From Marinobacterium zhoushanense (GTDB lineage Bacteria; Pseudomonadota; Gammaproteobacteria; Pseudomonadales; Balneatricaceae): DNA of 64,000 nt. The notes under the pieces are model-generated. The model did not search any database, had not been told where the DNA came from, and saw nothing but the letters and a program-made list of their open reading frames with translations. The stretch spans positions 372,001-436,000 of the forward strand of contig NZ_BMIJ01000001.1 in NCBI RefSeq assembly GCF_014641945.1. The letters are read 5' to 3'. Positions 45,975 to 54,873 of the stretch are shown here, piece by piece. A program made the position numbers and the translations under genes. Every line of letters begins with the position of its first letter. The stretch's first letter is position 1.

Positions 45975-46664
45975 ATGGCGAAGCGAGCAATCAAAGAGTT
46001 CGAAGAACTCGGTCACAATACACTGACCACATCGGTCTTTGAGCGGTTACGCAGCGATATACTCGAAGGCGTGTTCTCGCCAAACGAGAAGCTGCGGGTC
46101 GAGGCTCTGCGCAGGCGCTACGACGTCGGAGCCAGCCCAATTCGGGAGGCCCTTAACCGTTTAGCCGCGCTGAGACTCGTAGAGCAGACGGATCAAAGGG
46201 GCTTTCGCGTTACCGAGCTCACCAAGGAAGATATTCAGGAGCTGGCCGTCACACGATGCTGGATCAGCGAGATCGCCATTCGCGAGGCGATTGCCCACGG
46301 TGATAAAGAGTGGGAGGAAGCGATCGCGCTGGCCTACTATCGACTCTGGCGTCATCCGGTCGATCCGGTGAAAGACGGCCCCGATCGTGATTGGGAGGTG
46401 CTACACCGGGAGTTCCATTCAGCCTTGATCTCCGCCTGCCCTTCACGCTGGATCCGTGATTTTCACGAGCAGCTTTTCGACTATGCGGATCGACATCGCC
46501 ACCTTGCGAACAAGGCGGGACACCCACGTCAGGATCCGGCCGAGGAGCACAAAGCGATCATGGAAGCGGTAGTCACGCGAAATACCGAACTCGCCATCAA
46601 ACTGCTGAACCAGCATTTCACGTTGACCAGCGAACTGGCAGAAGAGGCCTCACTGGCCTCATAG
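45975..46664 (+). CDS. GntR-family regulator, FCD domain, aromatic-block
   Basis: The 229-residue regulator has the winged-helix region VFERLRSDILEGVFSPNEKL, LRRRYDVGASPIREALNRL and VEQTDQRGFRVTEL, followed by an FCD domain with metal-type residues (EFHSALISACPSRW, HKAIMEAVVTRNTE). It follows the thiolase/ligase operon. A TTTATCGATAAA-like site lies just upstream of its start and five more occur in block 4, making it the best candidate regulator for that block. The effector is unknown. Confidence 0.8.
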   Translation: MAKRAIKEFEELGHNTLTTSVFERLRSDILEGVFSPNEKLRVEALRRRYDVGASPIREALNRLAALRLVEQTDQRGFRVTELTKEDIQELAVTRCWISEIAIREAIAHGDKEWEEAIALAYYRLWRHPVDPVKDGPDRDWEVLHREFHSALISACPSRWIRDFHEQLFDYADRHRHLANKAGHPRQDPAEEHKAIMEAVVTRNTELAIKLLNQHFTLTSELAEEASLAS

Positions 46665-46770
46665 GGAGATACGGACAGATCCGCTCGGACAAGTCATCAG
46701 CCCTATATCGGAGAGATATTGTCCCTTCCAGCGCAAGCCCCTCAATTTCAAGACAGTCTGCGAAGAGCCC

Positions 46771-46807
46771 ACAAAAAACCGCCGGGTGGAGTGCCCGGCG
46801 GCTTTGT
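46771..46807 (-). terminator. Terminator shared by HIU hydrolase (minus) and gntR (plus)
   Basis: On the minus strand GCCGCCGGG, a short loop and CCCGGCGG are followed by TTTTTTGT. It lies about 20 bases past the hiuH stop. Confidence 0.85.
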
Positions 46808-46826
46808 CATTTGATCGGTCTATATG

Positions 46827-47183
46827 TCAGCTACCGCGATAGGTGGAGTAGCTGTAGGGCGAGATCAGCAGCGGCACATGGTAGTGCTCGGCTTCGTCGG
46901 CGATGCCGAAGCGCAGCACCACGTTATCCAGAAACGCAGGCTCCGGCAGCTCGACACCACGGCGGCGGTAGTAGTCGCCGACACTGAATTCCAGCTCGTA
47001 CACGCCCTTTCTGAAATCCTCACCCTCCAGCACTGGCTGATCGCAGCGTCCGTCGTCGTTGGTCAGTGTGCGCTTGATCAGCTCACGGCTCTGATCGCTG
47101 CCAATACGGTAGAGCGCCACCGGTATGTTCTGGCCGGGACAGCCATGAGCCGAGTCCAGCACATGAGTCGTCAGATAGCCCAT
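46827..47183 (-). CDS. uraH: 5-hydroxyisourate hydrolase (transthyretin-like)
   Basis: The 118-residue protein is full length for the family. It has the N-terminal THVLDSAHGCPGQNIPV motif, the RCDQPVL Arg region, HYHVPLLISPYSYSTYRG and the diagnostic C-terminal YRGS. It hydrolyses 5-hydroxyisourate, the PuuD product, to OHCU. It is transcribed away from puuE and shares a promoter region with GntR-type palindromes. Confidence 0.95.
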   Translation of the reverse strand: MGYLTTHVLDSAHGCPGQNIPVALYRIGSDQSRELIKRTLTNDDGRCDQPVLEGEDFRKGVYELEFSVGDYYRRRGVELPEPAFLDNVVLRFGIADEAEHYHVPLLISPYSYSTYRGS

Positions 47184-47530
47184 AGGTCAAAAATCCTCTG
47201 TTTCTTTTTCTGTTCAGCCAGAACTGCTCAAGCACTCTCCAGCCAGCTCGCTCCACTATAGAACAACCAACGCCAAAAAAACAAGAATAAAGAATTATTG
47301 TATACACTTTACGATATCACTCTGTGAAACCCGGTATATCAGGCGGTTTCGCCCCCAAGCATTGGCGTGAGAACTGCTATATTAGAAGCAGGCGTACAAT
47401 TTTTTTGACCCAATAGACAGCTTCCTACTTGCAAGATTTAGAATTCATTGTATACAATCATTGCATACCAGTTTGAATTATCCCGTCTGAGCTGCCATAC
47501 CATCAGTTCAGCCTAATAAGGAGTCGAGCC
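47184..47530. promoter_or_regulatory. Divergent promoter region, uraH / puuE operon, with ATTGTATACAAT operators
   Basis: A perfect palindrome ATTGTATACAAT lies at 47447-47458 facing puuE, and ATTGTATACACT (11/12) at 47297-47308 facing uraH. A further half-like ATTGCATACC follows the first at 47460. The 17-mer at 47404-47420 (TTTGACCCAATAGACAG) matches the one upstream of xdhA at 15 of 17 positions. No gene is present. The ribosome site AAGGAG at 47518-47523 supports the GTG start of puuE. Confidence 0.6.
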
Positions 47531-48469
47531 GTGAGTAACGACTATCCACGCGACCTGATCGGATACGGCCAGAACCCACCGCACCCACAGTGGCCGGGCC
47601 AGGCCCGTATCGCTGTCTCTTTTGTACTGAACTACGAAGAGGGCGGCGAGCGCTGCATCCTCCACGGTGACAAGGAGTCGGAAGCCTTCCTGTCCGAGAT
47701 GCCGGGCGCCCAGGCCCTGCCGGGTGTGCGCCACATGAGCATGGAGTCCTGCTATGAATATGGCAGCCGCGCCGGTGTCTGGCGCCTGCTGCGCCTGTTC
47801 AAGAAACACGATATCCCGCTGACTATCTTTGCCGTCGCCATGGCGGTCGAGCGCCACCCCGAGGTCGCCAGGGCGATGGTCGAAGCCGGCCATGAGATCT
47901 GCAGCCACGGCTACCGCTGGATCGACTATCAGTACACCGATGAGTCGGAAGAGCGCGATCACCTGGTTCGCGCCATCGAGATCATCCAGCGCGTGACCGG
48001 TGAGCGCCCGCTGGGCTGGTACACCGGCCGCACCGGCCCCAACACCCGTAATCTGGTGATGGAGGAAGGCGGCTTCATGTACGACTCCGACGCCTATGAC
48101 GATGACCTGCCCTACTGGGTAAACAACGAAGGCAAGGGCCACCTGGTGATCCCCTACACCCTCGATGTCAACGACATGCGCTTTGCCACGGCGCAGGGCT
48201 TCAACAGCGGCGAGCAGTTCTACCAGTACCTGAAGGACAGCTTCGACACCCTGTATGCCGAAGGCGCGGAAGCACCGAAGATGATGTCGATCGGTCTGCA
48301 CTGCCGTCTGGTCGGTCGTCCGGGCCGCATCGCCGCGCTGGAGCGTTTCCTCGAGTACGCCCGCAGCCACGAGCAGGTCTGGTTCTGCCGCCGCATCGAG
48401 ATCGCCAAACACTGGCACGAACACCACCCCTACAACCCGGAGAGCCAGTCAGGAGAGAGCCAGCAATGA
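47531..48469 (+). CDS. puuE: Allantoinase PuuE (polysaccharide-deacetylase fold)
   Basis: The 312-residue enzyme has the PuuE signature: YPRDLIGYGQNPPHPQWPG at the N terminus, RIAVSFVLNYEEGGE, GRTGPNTRNLVMEEGGF and the NodB-like EICSHGYRWIDYQ. PuuE hydrolyses allantoin to allantoate without the usual zinc centre of cyclic amidohydrolases. The start is GTG at 47531 behind AAGGAG. It overlaps uraD by four bases and begins the puuE-uraD-alc-allA-puuD run. A dead fragment of another copy lies at 24451. Confidence 0.93.
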   Translation: MSNDYPRDLIGYGQNPPHPQWPGQARIAVSFVLNYEEGGERCILHGDKESEAFLSEMPGAQALPGVRHMSMESCYEYGSRAGVWRLLRLFKKHDIPLTIFAVAMAVERHPEVARAMVEAGHEICSHGYRWIDYQYTDESEERDHLVRAIEIIQRVTGERPLGWYTGRTGPNTRNLVMEEGGFMYDSDAYDDDLPYWVNNEGKGHLVIPYTLDVNDMRFATAQGFNSGEQFYQYLKDSFDTLYAEGAEAPKMMSIGLHCRLVGRPGRIAALERFLEYARSHEQVWFCRRIEIAKHWHEHHPYNPESQSGESQQ

Positions 48470-48999
48470 GCGACGCGAAGTTTCAGAGCTGCACCCCCAG
48501 CCAGATGAGCCGAGAGCAGTTTGTCAGCCAGTTCGGCGATATCTACGAGCACTCCGCCTGGGTCGCCGAGCAGGCCTACGATCAGGCGTTCGCTGAGGGC
48601 ACGGCCGAAGAGATCGACCAGATCGACGCGCTGCAGCAGCGCATGGCCGGCATCCTGCTGCGCGCCGATCAGCAGGCCCAGCTCGACCTGATCAACGCAC
48701 ACCCGGACTTGGCCGGCAAGGCCGCCATCGCCGGCGAGCTGACCGCCTCCTCCACCGCCGAACAGGCGGGTGCCGGTATCAGTGAGTGTACCGCCGAAGA
48801 GTTTGCCCGCTTTACCGAGCTGAACAACGCCTACAAAGCCAAGTTCGGTTTCCCGTTCATCATGGCGGTCAAGGGCAGCAACCGGCACCAGATCCTGGCC
48901 GCATTCGAAGAGCGAATTCATAACACGCCAGAGCAGGAGTTCGACCGCGCGCTACAGGAGATCAACAAGATCGCCCGCTTCCGCTTGGAAGCGATGTAG
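48466..48999 (+). CDS. uraD: OHCU decarboxylase
   Basis: The 177-residue all-helical protein has FVSQFGDIYEHSAWVAEQAY near the N terminus, the catalytic His motif LINAHPDLAGKA and SEQ-type TAEEFARFTELNNAYKAKFGFPFI (cited in part). IMAVKGSNRHQIL is also present. It decarboxylates 2-oxo-4-hydroxy-4-carboxy-5-ureidoimidazoline to (S)-allantoin. ATG overlaps the puuE stop, so translation is coupled. Confidence 0.94.
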   Translation: MSDAKFQSCTPSQMSREQFVSQFGDIYEHSAWVAEQAYDQAFAEGTAEEIDQIDALQQRMAGILLRADQQAQLDLINAHPDLAGKAAIAGELTASSTAEQAGAGISECTAEEFARFTELNNAYKAKFGFPFIMAVKGSNRHQILAAFEERIHNTPEQEFDRALQEINKIARFRLEAM

Positions 49000-49072
49000 T
49001 GCTTGAAACTGTTCTGTCTGGATACCCCATAAACCGCATTGGCGAATTAAGCGCCAGGTAAGGTAGAAAATA

Positions 49073-50062
49073 ATGAGCAACCCAACATTCCTGAAATATA
49101 TCAACCTGGCCGACGCCCGCCTCGGCACCAAGTCGATCTTCGTTACCGACGACTGGTTCGCCGCCGTGGACCGCATGCTGCAGCCCGAAGCCCCGGTGTG
49201 GAAAGAGGGAGTGTTCGATGACAACGGCAAGTGGATGGACGGTTGGGAGTCGCGCCGCAAGCGTTTCGAAGGCTACGACTACACCATCATCCGTCTTGGC
49301 GTACCCGGCGTGATCAAGGGCGTCGATATCGACACCTCCTTCTTCACCGGTAACTTCCCGCCCTCCGCCTCGCTGGAAGCCTGCTACAGCCCGGACGGCG
49401 ATCCGGCCGACAACGCCGAGTGGACCGAGCTGCTGGGTGCCGTCAGCCTGAAGGGCGACAGTCAGCACCTGCACGCGATCGACGACGACCGTCCCTGGAC
49501 TCATATCCGCTTCAACATCTACCCGGATGGCGGTGTCGCGCGCCTGCGCGTGTACGGCATCCCCTACCTGGACTGGTCCAAGGTCGGCAGCGAGCAGGAG
49601 ATCGACCTGGCCGCATCGCTCAACGGCGGTCGCGCCCTCTCCTGCAGCGACGAGCACTTCGGCAAGAAGGGCAACATCCTCAACCCGGGCCGCGCCATCA
49701 ACATGGGTGATGGCTGGGAAACCGCCCGTCGCCGTACCCCGGGTAACGACTGGGTGATCGTCGCCCTGGGCCACCCGGGTGAGGTCAGCCGCATCGTCGT
49801 CGACACCCTGCACTTCAAGGGTAACTATCCGGACAGCTGCTCGATCCAGGCAGCCTACGTCAAGGGCGGCACCGACGAACAGATCGAGACCCAGAGCCTG
49901 TTCTGGAAAGAGATGCTGCCGGCGCAGAAGCTGGAGATGCACCAGGAGCATGAGTTCACCGAGCAGATCAACAGCATCGGCCCAATCACCCATGTCCGCA
50001 TCAACATCTTCCCGGACGGAGGCATCAGCCGACTGCGCCTGTTCGGCAAGGTAACGGACTGA
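49073..50062 (+). CDS. alc: Allantoicase
   Basis: The 329-residue protein has two repeated jelly-roll halves with matching motifs ([20 protein letters not shown] and [20 protein letters not shown]). Each half also has an [12 protein letters not shown] or [12 protein letters not shown] ending. This duplicated layout is characteristic of allantoicase. It splits allantoate into ureidoglycolate and urea. It lies between uraD and allA. Confidence 0.95.
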   Translation: MSNPTFLKYINLADARLGTKSIFVTDDWFAAVDRMLQPEAPVWKEGVFDDNGKWMDGWESRRKRFEGYDYTIIRLGVPGVIKGVDIDTSFFTGNFPPSASLEACYSPDGDPADNAEWTELLGAVSLKGDSQHLHAIDDDRPWTHIRFNIYPDGGVARLRVYGIPYLDWSKVGSEQEIDLAASLNGGRALSCSDEHFGKKGNILNPGRAINMGDGWETARRRTPGNDWVIVALGHPGEVSRIVVDTLHFKGNYPDSCSIQAAYVKGGTDEQIETQSLFWKEMLPAQKLEMHQEHEFTEQINSIGPITHVRINIFPDGGISRLRLFGKVTD

Positions 50063-50074
50063 TCGGAGCACGCC

Positions 50075-50575
50075 ATGTTGATCATTCGACCGGAACCTCT
50101 GACCGCCGAGGCGTTCGCCCCCTTCGGCGATGTGATCGAGACCCGAGATCGTGATTTTTTCATGATCAATAACGGCTCGACCCAGCGCTTTCACCGCCTC
50201 GCCGAAGTGATGCTCGGCAAGGCGGGCGACCGCGGCATCATCAGCATCTTCAGGGCCAGGCATACGCCGATGCCACTGCAGGTGCGGATGCTGGAGCGCC
50301 ACCCGCTGGGCAGCCAGGCGTTTATCCCGCTGAAGCAGAACCCATTTCTGGTGCTGGTCGCACCGGCAGGTGACGAGCCGGATCCGGCCGCGATCCGGGC
50401 GTTTATCACCGACGGCAGCCAGGGGGTCAACTACCACACCGGCGTCTGGCACCACCCGGTGCTCAGCTGCGTCGAGGAGGATGACTTCCTGGTCGTCGAC
50501 CGTGAAGGCGAAGGCAACAACTGCGACGAATACTTTTTCAACAACGAAACCGAGATCCTGCTGCAGACCCCGTAA
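50075..50575 (+). CDS. allA: Ureidoglycolate lyase
   Basis: The 166-residue protein shows AFAPFGDVIE, FRARHTPMPLQVRMLERHPLGSQAF (cited in part), QGVNYHTGVWHHPV and DFLVVDREGEGNNCDEYF. These are the AllA cupin-like signature motifs. It releases glyoxylate and urea from ureidoglycolate, which makes it the source of substrate for the bhc operon at 60-64 kb. The gene starts 12 bases after alc. Confidence 0.94.
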   Translation: MLIIRPEPLTAEAFAPFGDVIETRDRDFFMINNGSTQRFHRLAEVMLGKAGDRGIISIFRARHTPMPLQVRMLERHPLGSQAFIPLKQNPFLVLVAPAGDEPDPAAIRAFITDGSQGVNYHTGVWHHPVLSCVEEDDFLVVDREGEGNNCDEYFFNNETEILLQTP

Positions 50576-50642
50576 GGCTCAGGCGTAACACCACGCCCGC
50601 AAATCTAAGGCGCGTCGTAGGACTACATCCATAAAAATAAGC

Positions 50643-50673
50643 GTTGGCCTCAGGCGAGATCACCAAGGCCAAC
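50643..50673 (+). other. Leader hairpin before puuD
   Basis: GTTGGCCT and AGGCCAAC form a perfect eight-pair stem around 15 bases, ending 19 bases before the puuD start and next to its GAGGAG ribosome site. It could modulate translation or mark an RNA element; I do not recognise a known class. Confidence 0.5.
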
Positions 50674-50692
50674 CCACTATGAGGAGTAGACA

Positions 50693-51871
50693 ATGGATCC
50701 CCATATCACAGAATGGCTCAACCTGGCCGTACGCTGGGTACACATGATTACCGGTATCGCCTGGATTGGCGCATCGTTCTATTTTGTCTGGCTGGAAAAC
50801 CACCTGGACCGCCGCAATCCGCGCGAGGGCCTGTCCGGTGACCTCTGGGCCATTCATGGTGGCGGTATCTACCACCTGGAGAAGTACAAGCTGGCGCCGC
50901 CGAAAATGCCGGAGACGCTGCACTGGTTCAAATGGGAGGCCTACGCCACCTTCCTGTCCGGCTTCGTGCTGCTGGCGGTGGTGTATTACCTCAACGCCCA
51001 GCTCTACCTGGTGGCGCCGGGTTCCGACCTCAGCTCAGCCGCCGCCATCGCCATCGGCGTGGGCAGCCTGGTGGTCGGCTGGCTGGTCTACACCGGCCTG
51101 TGCGAATCGCCGCTGGGTAAGACCCCTGCCCTGCTCGGTCTGGTGCTGTTCGCGCTGCTGGTGTTCGCCGCCTGGGGCCTGTCGCAGGTGTTCAGCGGTC
51201 GCGGTGCATTTATCCATGTCGGCGCCATCATCGGCACCATCATGGTCGGTAACGTGTTCCGCGTGATCATGCCCGCCCAGCGTGCACTGGTGAAAGCGAT
51301 CGAAGAGGGGCGTGAGCCGGATCCGGTACTGCCGGCGAAGGGCCTGCTGCGCTCACGCCACAACAACTACTTCACGCTGCCGGTGCTGTTCATCATGATC
51401 AGCAACCACTTCCCGAGCACCTACGGCGCCGAGTTCAACTGGGCGGTACTGGCGGGCCTCGCGGCGCTGAGCGTACTGGTGCGCCACTACTTCAACACCC
51501 GCCACGAAAGCCAGAAGTTCGCCTGGACCCTGCCCGCCGCGGCACTGGGCATGGTCACCCTGGCCTTCGTCGTCGCACCGCAAAAAGCGGTACAGAGCGA
51601 GCATCAGCAGGTAAGTTTTGCAGAGGTATCCCAGGTGATCAGCGAGCGTTGCACCGTGTGCCACTCATCCAGCCCAAGCTATGCCGGTTTCAGCACCGCA
51701 CCGGCCGGCGTGATGTTCGACGATGCGCAGCAGATCAAGACCCAGGCACCGAAGATTCTGTCCCAGGCGATCACCACCCAGAGCATGCCGCTGGGCAACA
51801 TCACGCAGATGACCCAGGCCGAACGCGACCTGGTCGGTATGTGGATCGCCAACGGCGCCCGTATCGACTAA
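50693..51871 (+). CDS. puuD: Membrane urate oxidase PuuD with cytochrome c domain
   Basis: The 392-residue protein has about eight membrane helices with the PuuD phrases WLNLAVRWVHMITGIAWIGAS, FYFVWLENHLD and IHGGGIYHLEKYK. A C-terminal cytochrome c domain follows, with the haem motif CTVCH (about residues 320-324) and a distal Met near TTQSMPLGN. It oxidises urate to 5-hydroxyisourate and passes electrons to the respiratory chain rather than making H2O2. It ends the degradative operon and is followed by a terminator. Confidence 0.95.
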   Translation: MDPHITEWLNLAVRWVHMITGIAWIGASFYFVWLENHLDRRNPREGLSGDLWAIHGGGIYHLEKYKLAPPKMPETLHWFKWEAYATFLSGFVLLAVVYYLNAQLYLVAPGSDLSSAAAIAIGVGSLVVGWLVYTGLCESPLGKTPALLGLVLFALLVFAAWGLSQVFSGRGAFIHVGAIIGTIMVGNVFRVIMPAQRALVKAIEEGREPDPVLPAKGLLRSRHNNYFTLPVLFIMISNHFPSTYGAEFNWAVLAGLAALSVLVRHYFNTRHESQKFAWTLPAAALGMVTLAFVVAPQKAVQSEHQQVSFAEVSQVISERCTVCHSSSPSYAGFSTAPAGVMFDDAQQIKTQAPKILSQAITTQSMPLGNITQMTQAERDLVGMWIANGARID

Positions 51872-51886
51872 CCTCCCCCTGGATTT

Positions 51887-51915
51887 AGCCCTGCCGTTCC
51901 CGCAGGGCTTTTTTT
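51887..51915 (+). terminator. Rho-independent terminator after puuD
   Basis: AGCCCTGC, a six- to seven-base loop and GCAGGGCT are followed by a run of seven T residues. Confidence 0.92.
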
Positions 51916-52032
51916 ATTCGTACGGCCCCATCCCCCAACCTGTAACCTCCGCTTGAGGCGGGATTTCCTCGGGTGATACCATTGGCGGCATCTTAACTCC
52001 GCGGTCAACAATAACAGGAGTCTGCGAAATCG

Positions 52033-52662
52033 ATGTCCAGAATCAGGGAGCACAACCGGGAGCTGATTATCCAGGCTGCCAGTGAAATCTTTGCCGACCA
52101 GGGCTACGCCGCCACCAAGATCATCGAGATCGCCAACCGCGCCGGCCTGCCCAAGCCCAACGTCTACTACTACTTCAAGAGCAAAGAGAACCTGTACCGC
52201 AGCGTCATCGAGAGCGTTATCGACCCCCTGCTGCAGGCCGCACAACCCTTCTACGAAGATGACGACCCGGCCACCGTGCTGGAGCAGTACATCATCGCCA
52301 AGATCAAGGTCTCCCAGCAGCACCCCCACGCCTCCAAGGTGTTCGCCAGCGAGATCATGCACGGCGCCCCGCACCTGCCGGAGGATATCGCCGAGAAGAT
52401 GATGGAGCAGACCATCCAGAGCAGTAACAAGATCCAGTCCTGGGTCGATCGCGGCCTGATGGACAGGGTCGATCCCCACCACCTGCTGTTCACCATCTGG
52501 GCCGCCACCCAGACCTACGCCGACTTCGACTGGCAGATCTCCCGCGTCACCGGCAAGGACAACCTGTCACAGCAGGATTACGACACCGCCGCGCAGCAGT
52601 TGACCCAGCTGATACTGAAAGGCTGTGGGGTGCAGACGTCAAAGGCAGCGAAAGCCGGTTAA
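52033..52662 (+). CDS. TetR-family regulator, RutR-like
   Basis: The 209-residue regulator has the helix-turn-helix AASEIFADQGYAATKIIEIANRAG and the PKPNVYYYFKSKENLY signature. Its ligand domain resembles RutR, with HPHASKVFASEIMHGAPHLP and FTIWAATQTYADFDWQ. RutR controls pyrimidine and purine use and binds TTGACCA-N2-TGGTCAA. Two TGACY-N4-RGTCA palindromes before xdhA are candidate sites. A diverged, broken copy of its 3' end lies at 54315. Confidence 0.83.
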   Translation: MSRIREHNRELIIQAASEIFADQGYAATKIIEIANRAGLPKPNVYYYFKSKENLYRSVIESVIDPLLQAAQPFYEDDDPATVLEQYIIAKIKVSQQHPHASKVFASEIMHGAPHLPEDIAEKMMEQTIQSSNKIQSWVDRGLMDRVDPHHLLFTIWAATQTYADFDWQISRVTGKDNLSQQDYDTAAQQLTQLILKGCGVQTSKAAKAG

Positions 52663-52755
52663 CAACAGAAAACATCCCTAGTGATCCGTCAACCTGAAAT
52701 CGGATCAGTTGCTGCTACCCTTAACTGACATACGAAGAACAAGAGAGACCTTCGG

Positions 52756-54309
52756 ATGACAGCTAAATCGCCAGCAGACGCGTTCGATGTCATTGTGATC
52801 GGGTCCGGTATGGGCGGAATGACGACGGCCGCCGCACTTTCCCGCCTGGATCACAAAGTTTTGCTGCTTGAGCAAGCACCGACGATTGGTGGACTGACAC
52901 ATGCGTTCACCCGCAAGGGTTTCACCTGGGACGTCGGCCTGCATTATTGCGGTCTGTTCGGCCACGACCAATTTGGCGGCCGGATTCTGGACTGGCTCAG
53001 CGGCGGAACGATTGAGTTCCGTTCGGTCGGGACTATCTATGACACCCTGCACTTTCCCGATGGGTTCGAGATCTCCGTAGGACGCCCGGTCGAGGCCTAC
53101 AAGATGGAACTCAAGGACCGCTTTCCCGACAATGCCGCCGAAATCGACGCCTACTTCGAGGCGTTGCTGTCGGCGGAGGAAGCTTGCCACATGGTGGGTG
53201 CCGAGCGTGCGATGCCCGAGTTGTTCCGTTCCGCGCATTACTGGTGGAACAAAAGGAAGATCCAGCGCTGGTGTGGTCGTACGACTGATGAAGTGATCAC
53301 GGAACTGATCAGCGACCCAAAACTCGCCGCGGTGTTGTCGGCACAGTGGGGTACCTATGGCGGCAAACCGAAAGAAGCGAGTTTCGCCTTTCATGCCACA
53401 GTCATTAACCACTATCTCGAAGGCGCGGCCTACCCCGTGGGTGGCGCAGCAACCATCGCCAGGAGCCTTGTGCCCGTGATCGAGGCGGCGGGTGGCAGCG
53501 CTCAAGCCGCAACGCCGGTCAGCGAGATACTGCTTGAAGACGGCAGGGCCGTGGGCGTGCGCACCGGATCTGGCGACGAGTTCAAAGCCCCCTTCATCGT
53601 GTCAGCGATCGGCGCCGGCGAAACCGTGAAGCACCTGCTCCCAGAGGCAGTTCGCGAACAGCACTGGGCGCGCGAGATAGCCACGTTCAAGCCCTCTATC
53701 TGCCACTTCGCGCTCTTTATCGGCTTCGAGGGCGACATCGCCGGGTACGGCGCAACGCGCTCAAACCAATGGTTTTATGAAAGCTGGGATACCAGTGACG
53801 CCATATGGAAGGCGGCAGACAACGAGCAGATTCCGATGATGTTCGTCTCGTTTCCCTCCCTCAAGGATCCTGCTCATGAGCCCGGTCCATCGAACAAGCA
53901 CACCGGCGAAATTCTGGTTTGGGCCGATTGGTCGTCGGTGGCGAAATTTGCGGCTGCTGGTAATGAGGAGCGTGCCGACGAGTGGGCAGCATTCAAACAG
54001 GGTATCGCGTCCAGGATATTGGCGTACTTTGAACAGAAGTTTCCGACATTGGCGCCGCTTATCGTCTATCACGAACTTGGCACTCCACTCGAAACCGTCG
54101 CTTTCACCGGCCACGAAAAGGGCGGAATCTATGGCGTTGAAACGACCCCGCGCCGCATCCTCTCAGATGCACTCAATGCCCATACACCGGTTCCCGGTCT
54201 GTTCCTATCGGGCCAGGACGTTATGAGCCCCGGAATCGCCGGAGCGCTTTCGGGCGGTATGTTCGGCGCTGCGGCGATCGATCCACGAATCTTCCAGAAA
54301 CTTAGATAA
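52756..54309 (+). CDS. FAD-dependent oxidoreductase, phytoene desaturase/retinol saturase-like
   Basis: The 517-residue protein has an N-terminal dinucleotide site (VIVIGSGMGGMTTAAAL), LLLEQAPTIGGLTHAF and a C-terminal FAD motif (FLSGQDVMSPGIAGALSGG). It belongs to the broad CrtI/CrtISO/RetSat superfamily; the substrate is unknown. It is flanked by tetR upstream and a broken second tetR 3' end downstream, and its codon use (fewer GC-ending codons) differs slightly from the purine genes. It was probably inserted together with, or by recombination between, two tetR-like copies. Confidence 0.78.
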   Translation: MTAKSPADAFDVIVIGSGMGGMTTAAALSRLDHKVLLLEQAPTIGGLTHAFTRKGFTWDVGLHYCGLFGHDQFGGRILDWLSGGTIEFRSVGTIYDTLHFPDGFEISVGRPVEAYKMELKDRFPDNAAEIDAYFEALLSAEEACHMVGAERAMPELFRSAHYWWNKRKIQRWCGRTTDEVITELISDPKLAAVLSAQWGTYGGKPKEASFAFHATVINHYLEGAAYPVGGAATIARSLVPVIEAAGGSAQAATPVSEILLEDGRAVGVRTGSGDEFKAPFIVSAIGAGETVKHLLPEAVREQHWAREIATFKPSICHFALFIGFEGDIAGYGATRSNQWFYESWDTSDAIWKAADNEQIPMMFVSFPSLKDPAHEPGPSNKHTGEILVWADWSSVAKFAAAGNEERADEWAAFKQGIASRILAYFEQKFPTLAPLIVYHELGTPLETVAFTGHEKGGIYGVETTPRRILSDALNAHTPVPGLFLSGQDVMSPGIAGALSGGMFGAAAIDPRIFQKLR

Positions 54310-54314
54310 GTAGA

Positions 54315-54505
54315 ATGGCGCCTCTACCCAGACCTACGCCGACTTCGACTGGCAGATCTCCCGCGTCACCGGCTAGGAGAAGATGTCGCAGAGCGATTAC
54401 GACACCGCCACCCAACAGTTAACCCAGCTGATCCTGACCTTTCCCCTCAATCAGCCTTTTGAATCTTGTGCCTTTGCGCAAAGCGTAGCAAACTGTCTCA
54501 AACGT
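54315..54505 (+). pseudogene. Broken second copy of the tetR 3' end
   Basis: Bases 54322-54373 repeat 52504-52554 of the intact tetR almost exactly (ATQTYADFDWQISRVTG). Then an in-frame TAG replaces the Lys codon. Downstream the frame continues as EKMSQSDYDTATQQLTQLIL against DNLSQQDYDTAAQQLTQLIL of the intact gene. No 5' part is present. The differences show a diverged homologue, not a fresh duplicate. Confidence 0.85.
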
Positions 54506-54799
54506 CATACAGGCAGTAGACGTAGCGCTAGCTCGCATAGGATCCAAAGGGACTGATTGATGGATGTACGCACCTCACTTCGGCCGTTGGCGGCTCATCC
54601 AAATTTTACCGATAGTTTTTCACTTGGCGGATGGCTGAGTCTGCGGCCTCGTGGCTGTATCAGGCACCTTTTCTGCGGGATTGTGGAGGGGAAAATACCC
54701 TTTGAGGGGATGCTTTAAATTATGAGCCATAAATTATTATTTAGAATCAATAAATTACGAATAACTTATAGTTTTTATCAGGTACAAAAGGGGTTTACT
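54506..54799. other. Low-coding spacer between tetR remnant and cassette array
   Basis: GC-rich sequence gives way to AT-rich sequence at about 54710. The only ORF I see is a 27-codon frame from 54722 to about 54805 without a good ribosome site, which I do not call a gene. The spacer probably marks the left boundary of the acquired array. Confidence 0.5.
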
Positions 54800-54849
54800 C
54801 CCTAATAATTATTATGGGGCCGAAAGGCCCCATAAATAGGCTGTTAAAT
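54800..54849 (+). other. attC-like site (left end of cassette array)
   Basis: A strong stem TTATGGGGCC-GAAA-GGCCCCATAA (54812-54835) sits between a degenerate CCCTAATAAT and the core GTTAAAT (54843-54849), which fits the GTTRRRY consensus. GTTAAAT is the exact complement of ATTTAAC at the end of the next cassette. It could also act as a terminator. Confidence 0.55.
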
Positions 54850-54873
54850 GTCTTATCCAAGTAAGGAGTGAAA

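Noticed and set aside
48962..50455. A 497-codon open frame on the minus strand opposite allantoicase and allA
   Set aside because: It runs antisense across two well-defined genes and their spacer, with no domain or start signal.
54722..54805. A 27-codon ORF before the cassette array
   Set aside because: No good ribosome site, extreme AT content, and the frame ends inside an attC-like hairpin. Too weak to call a gene.
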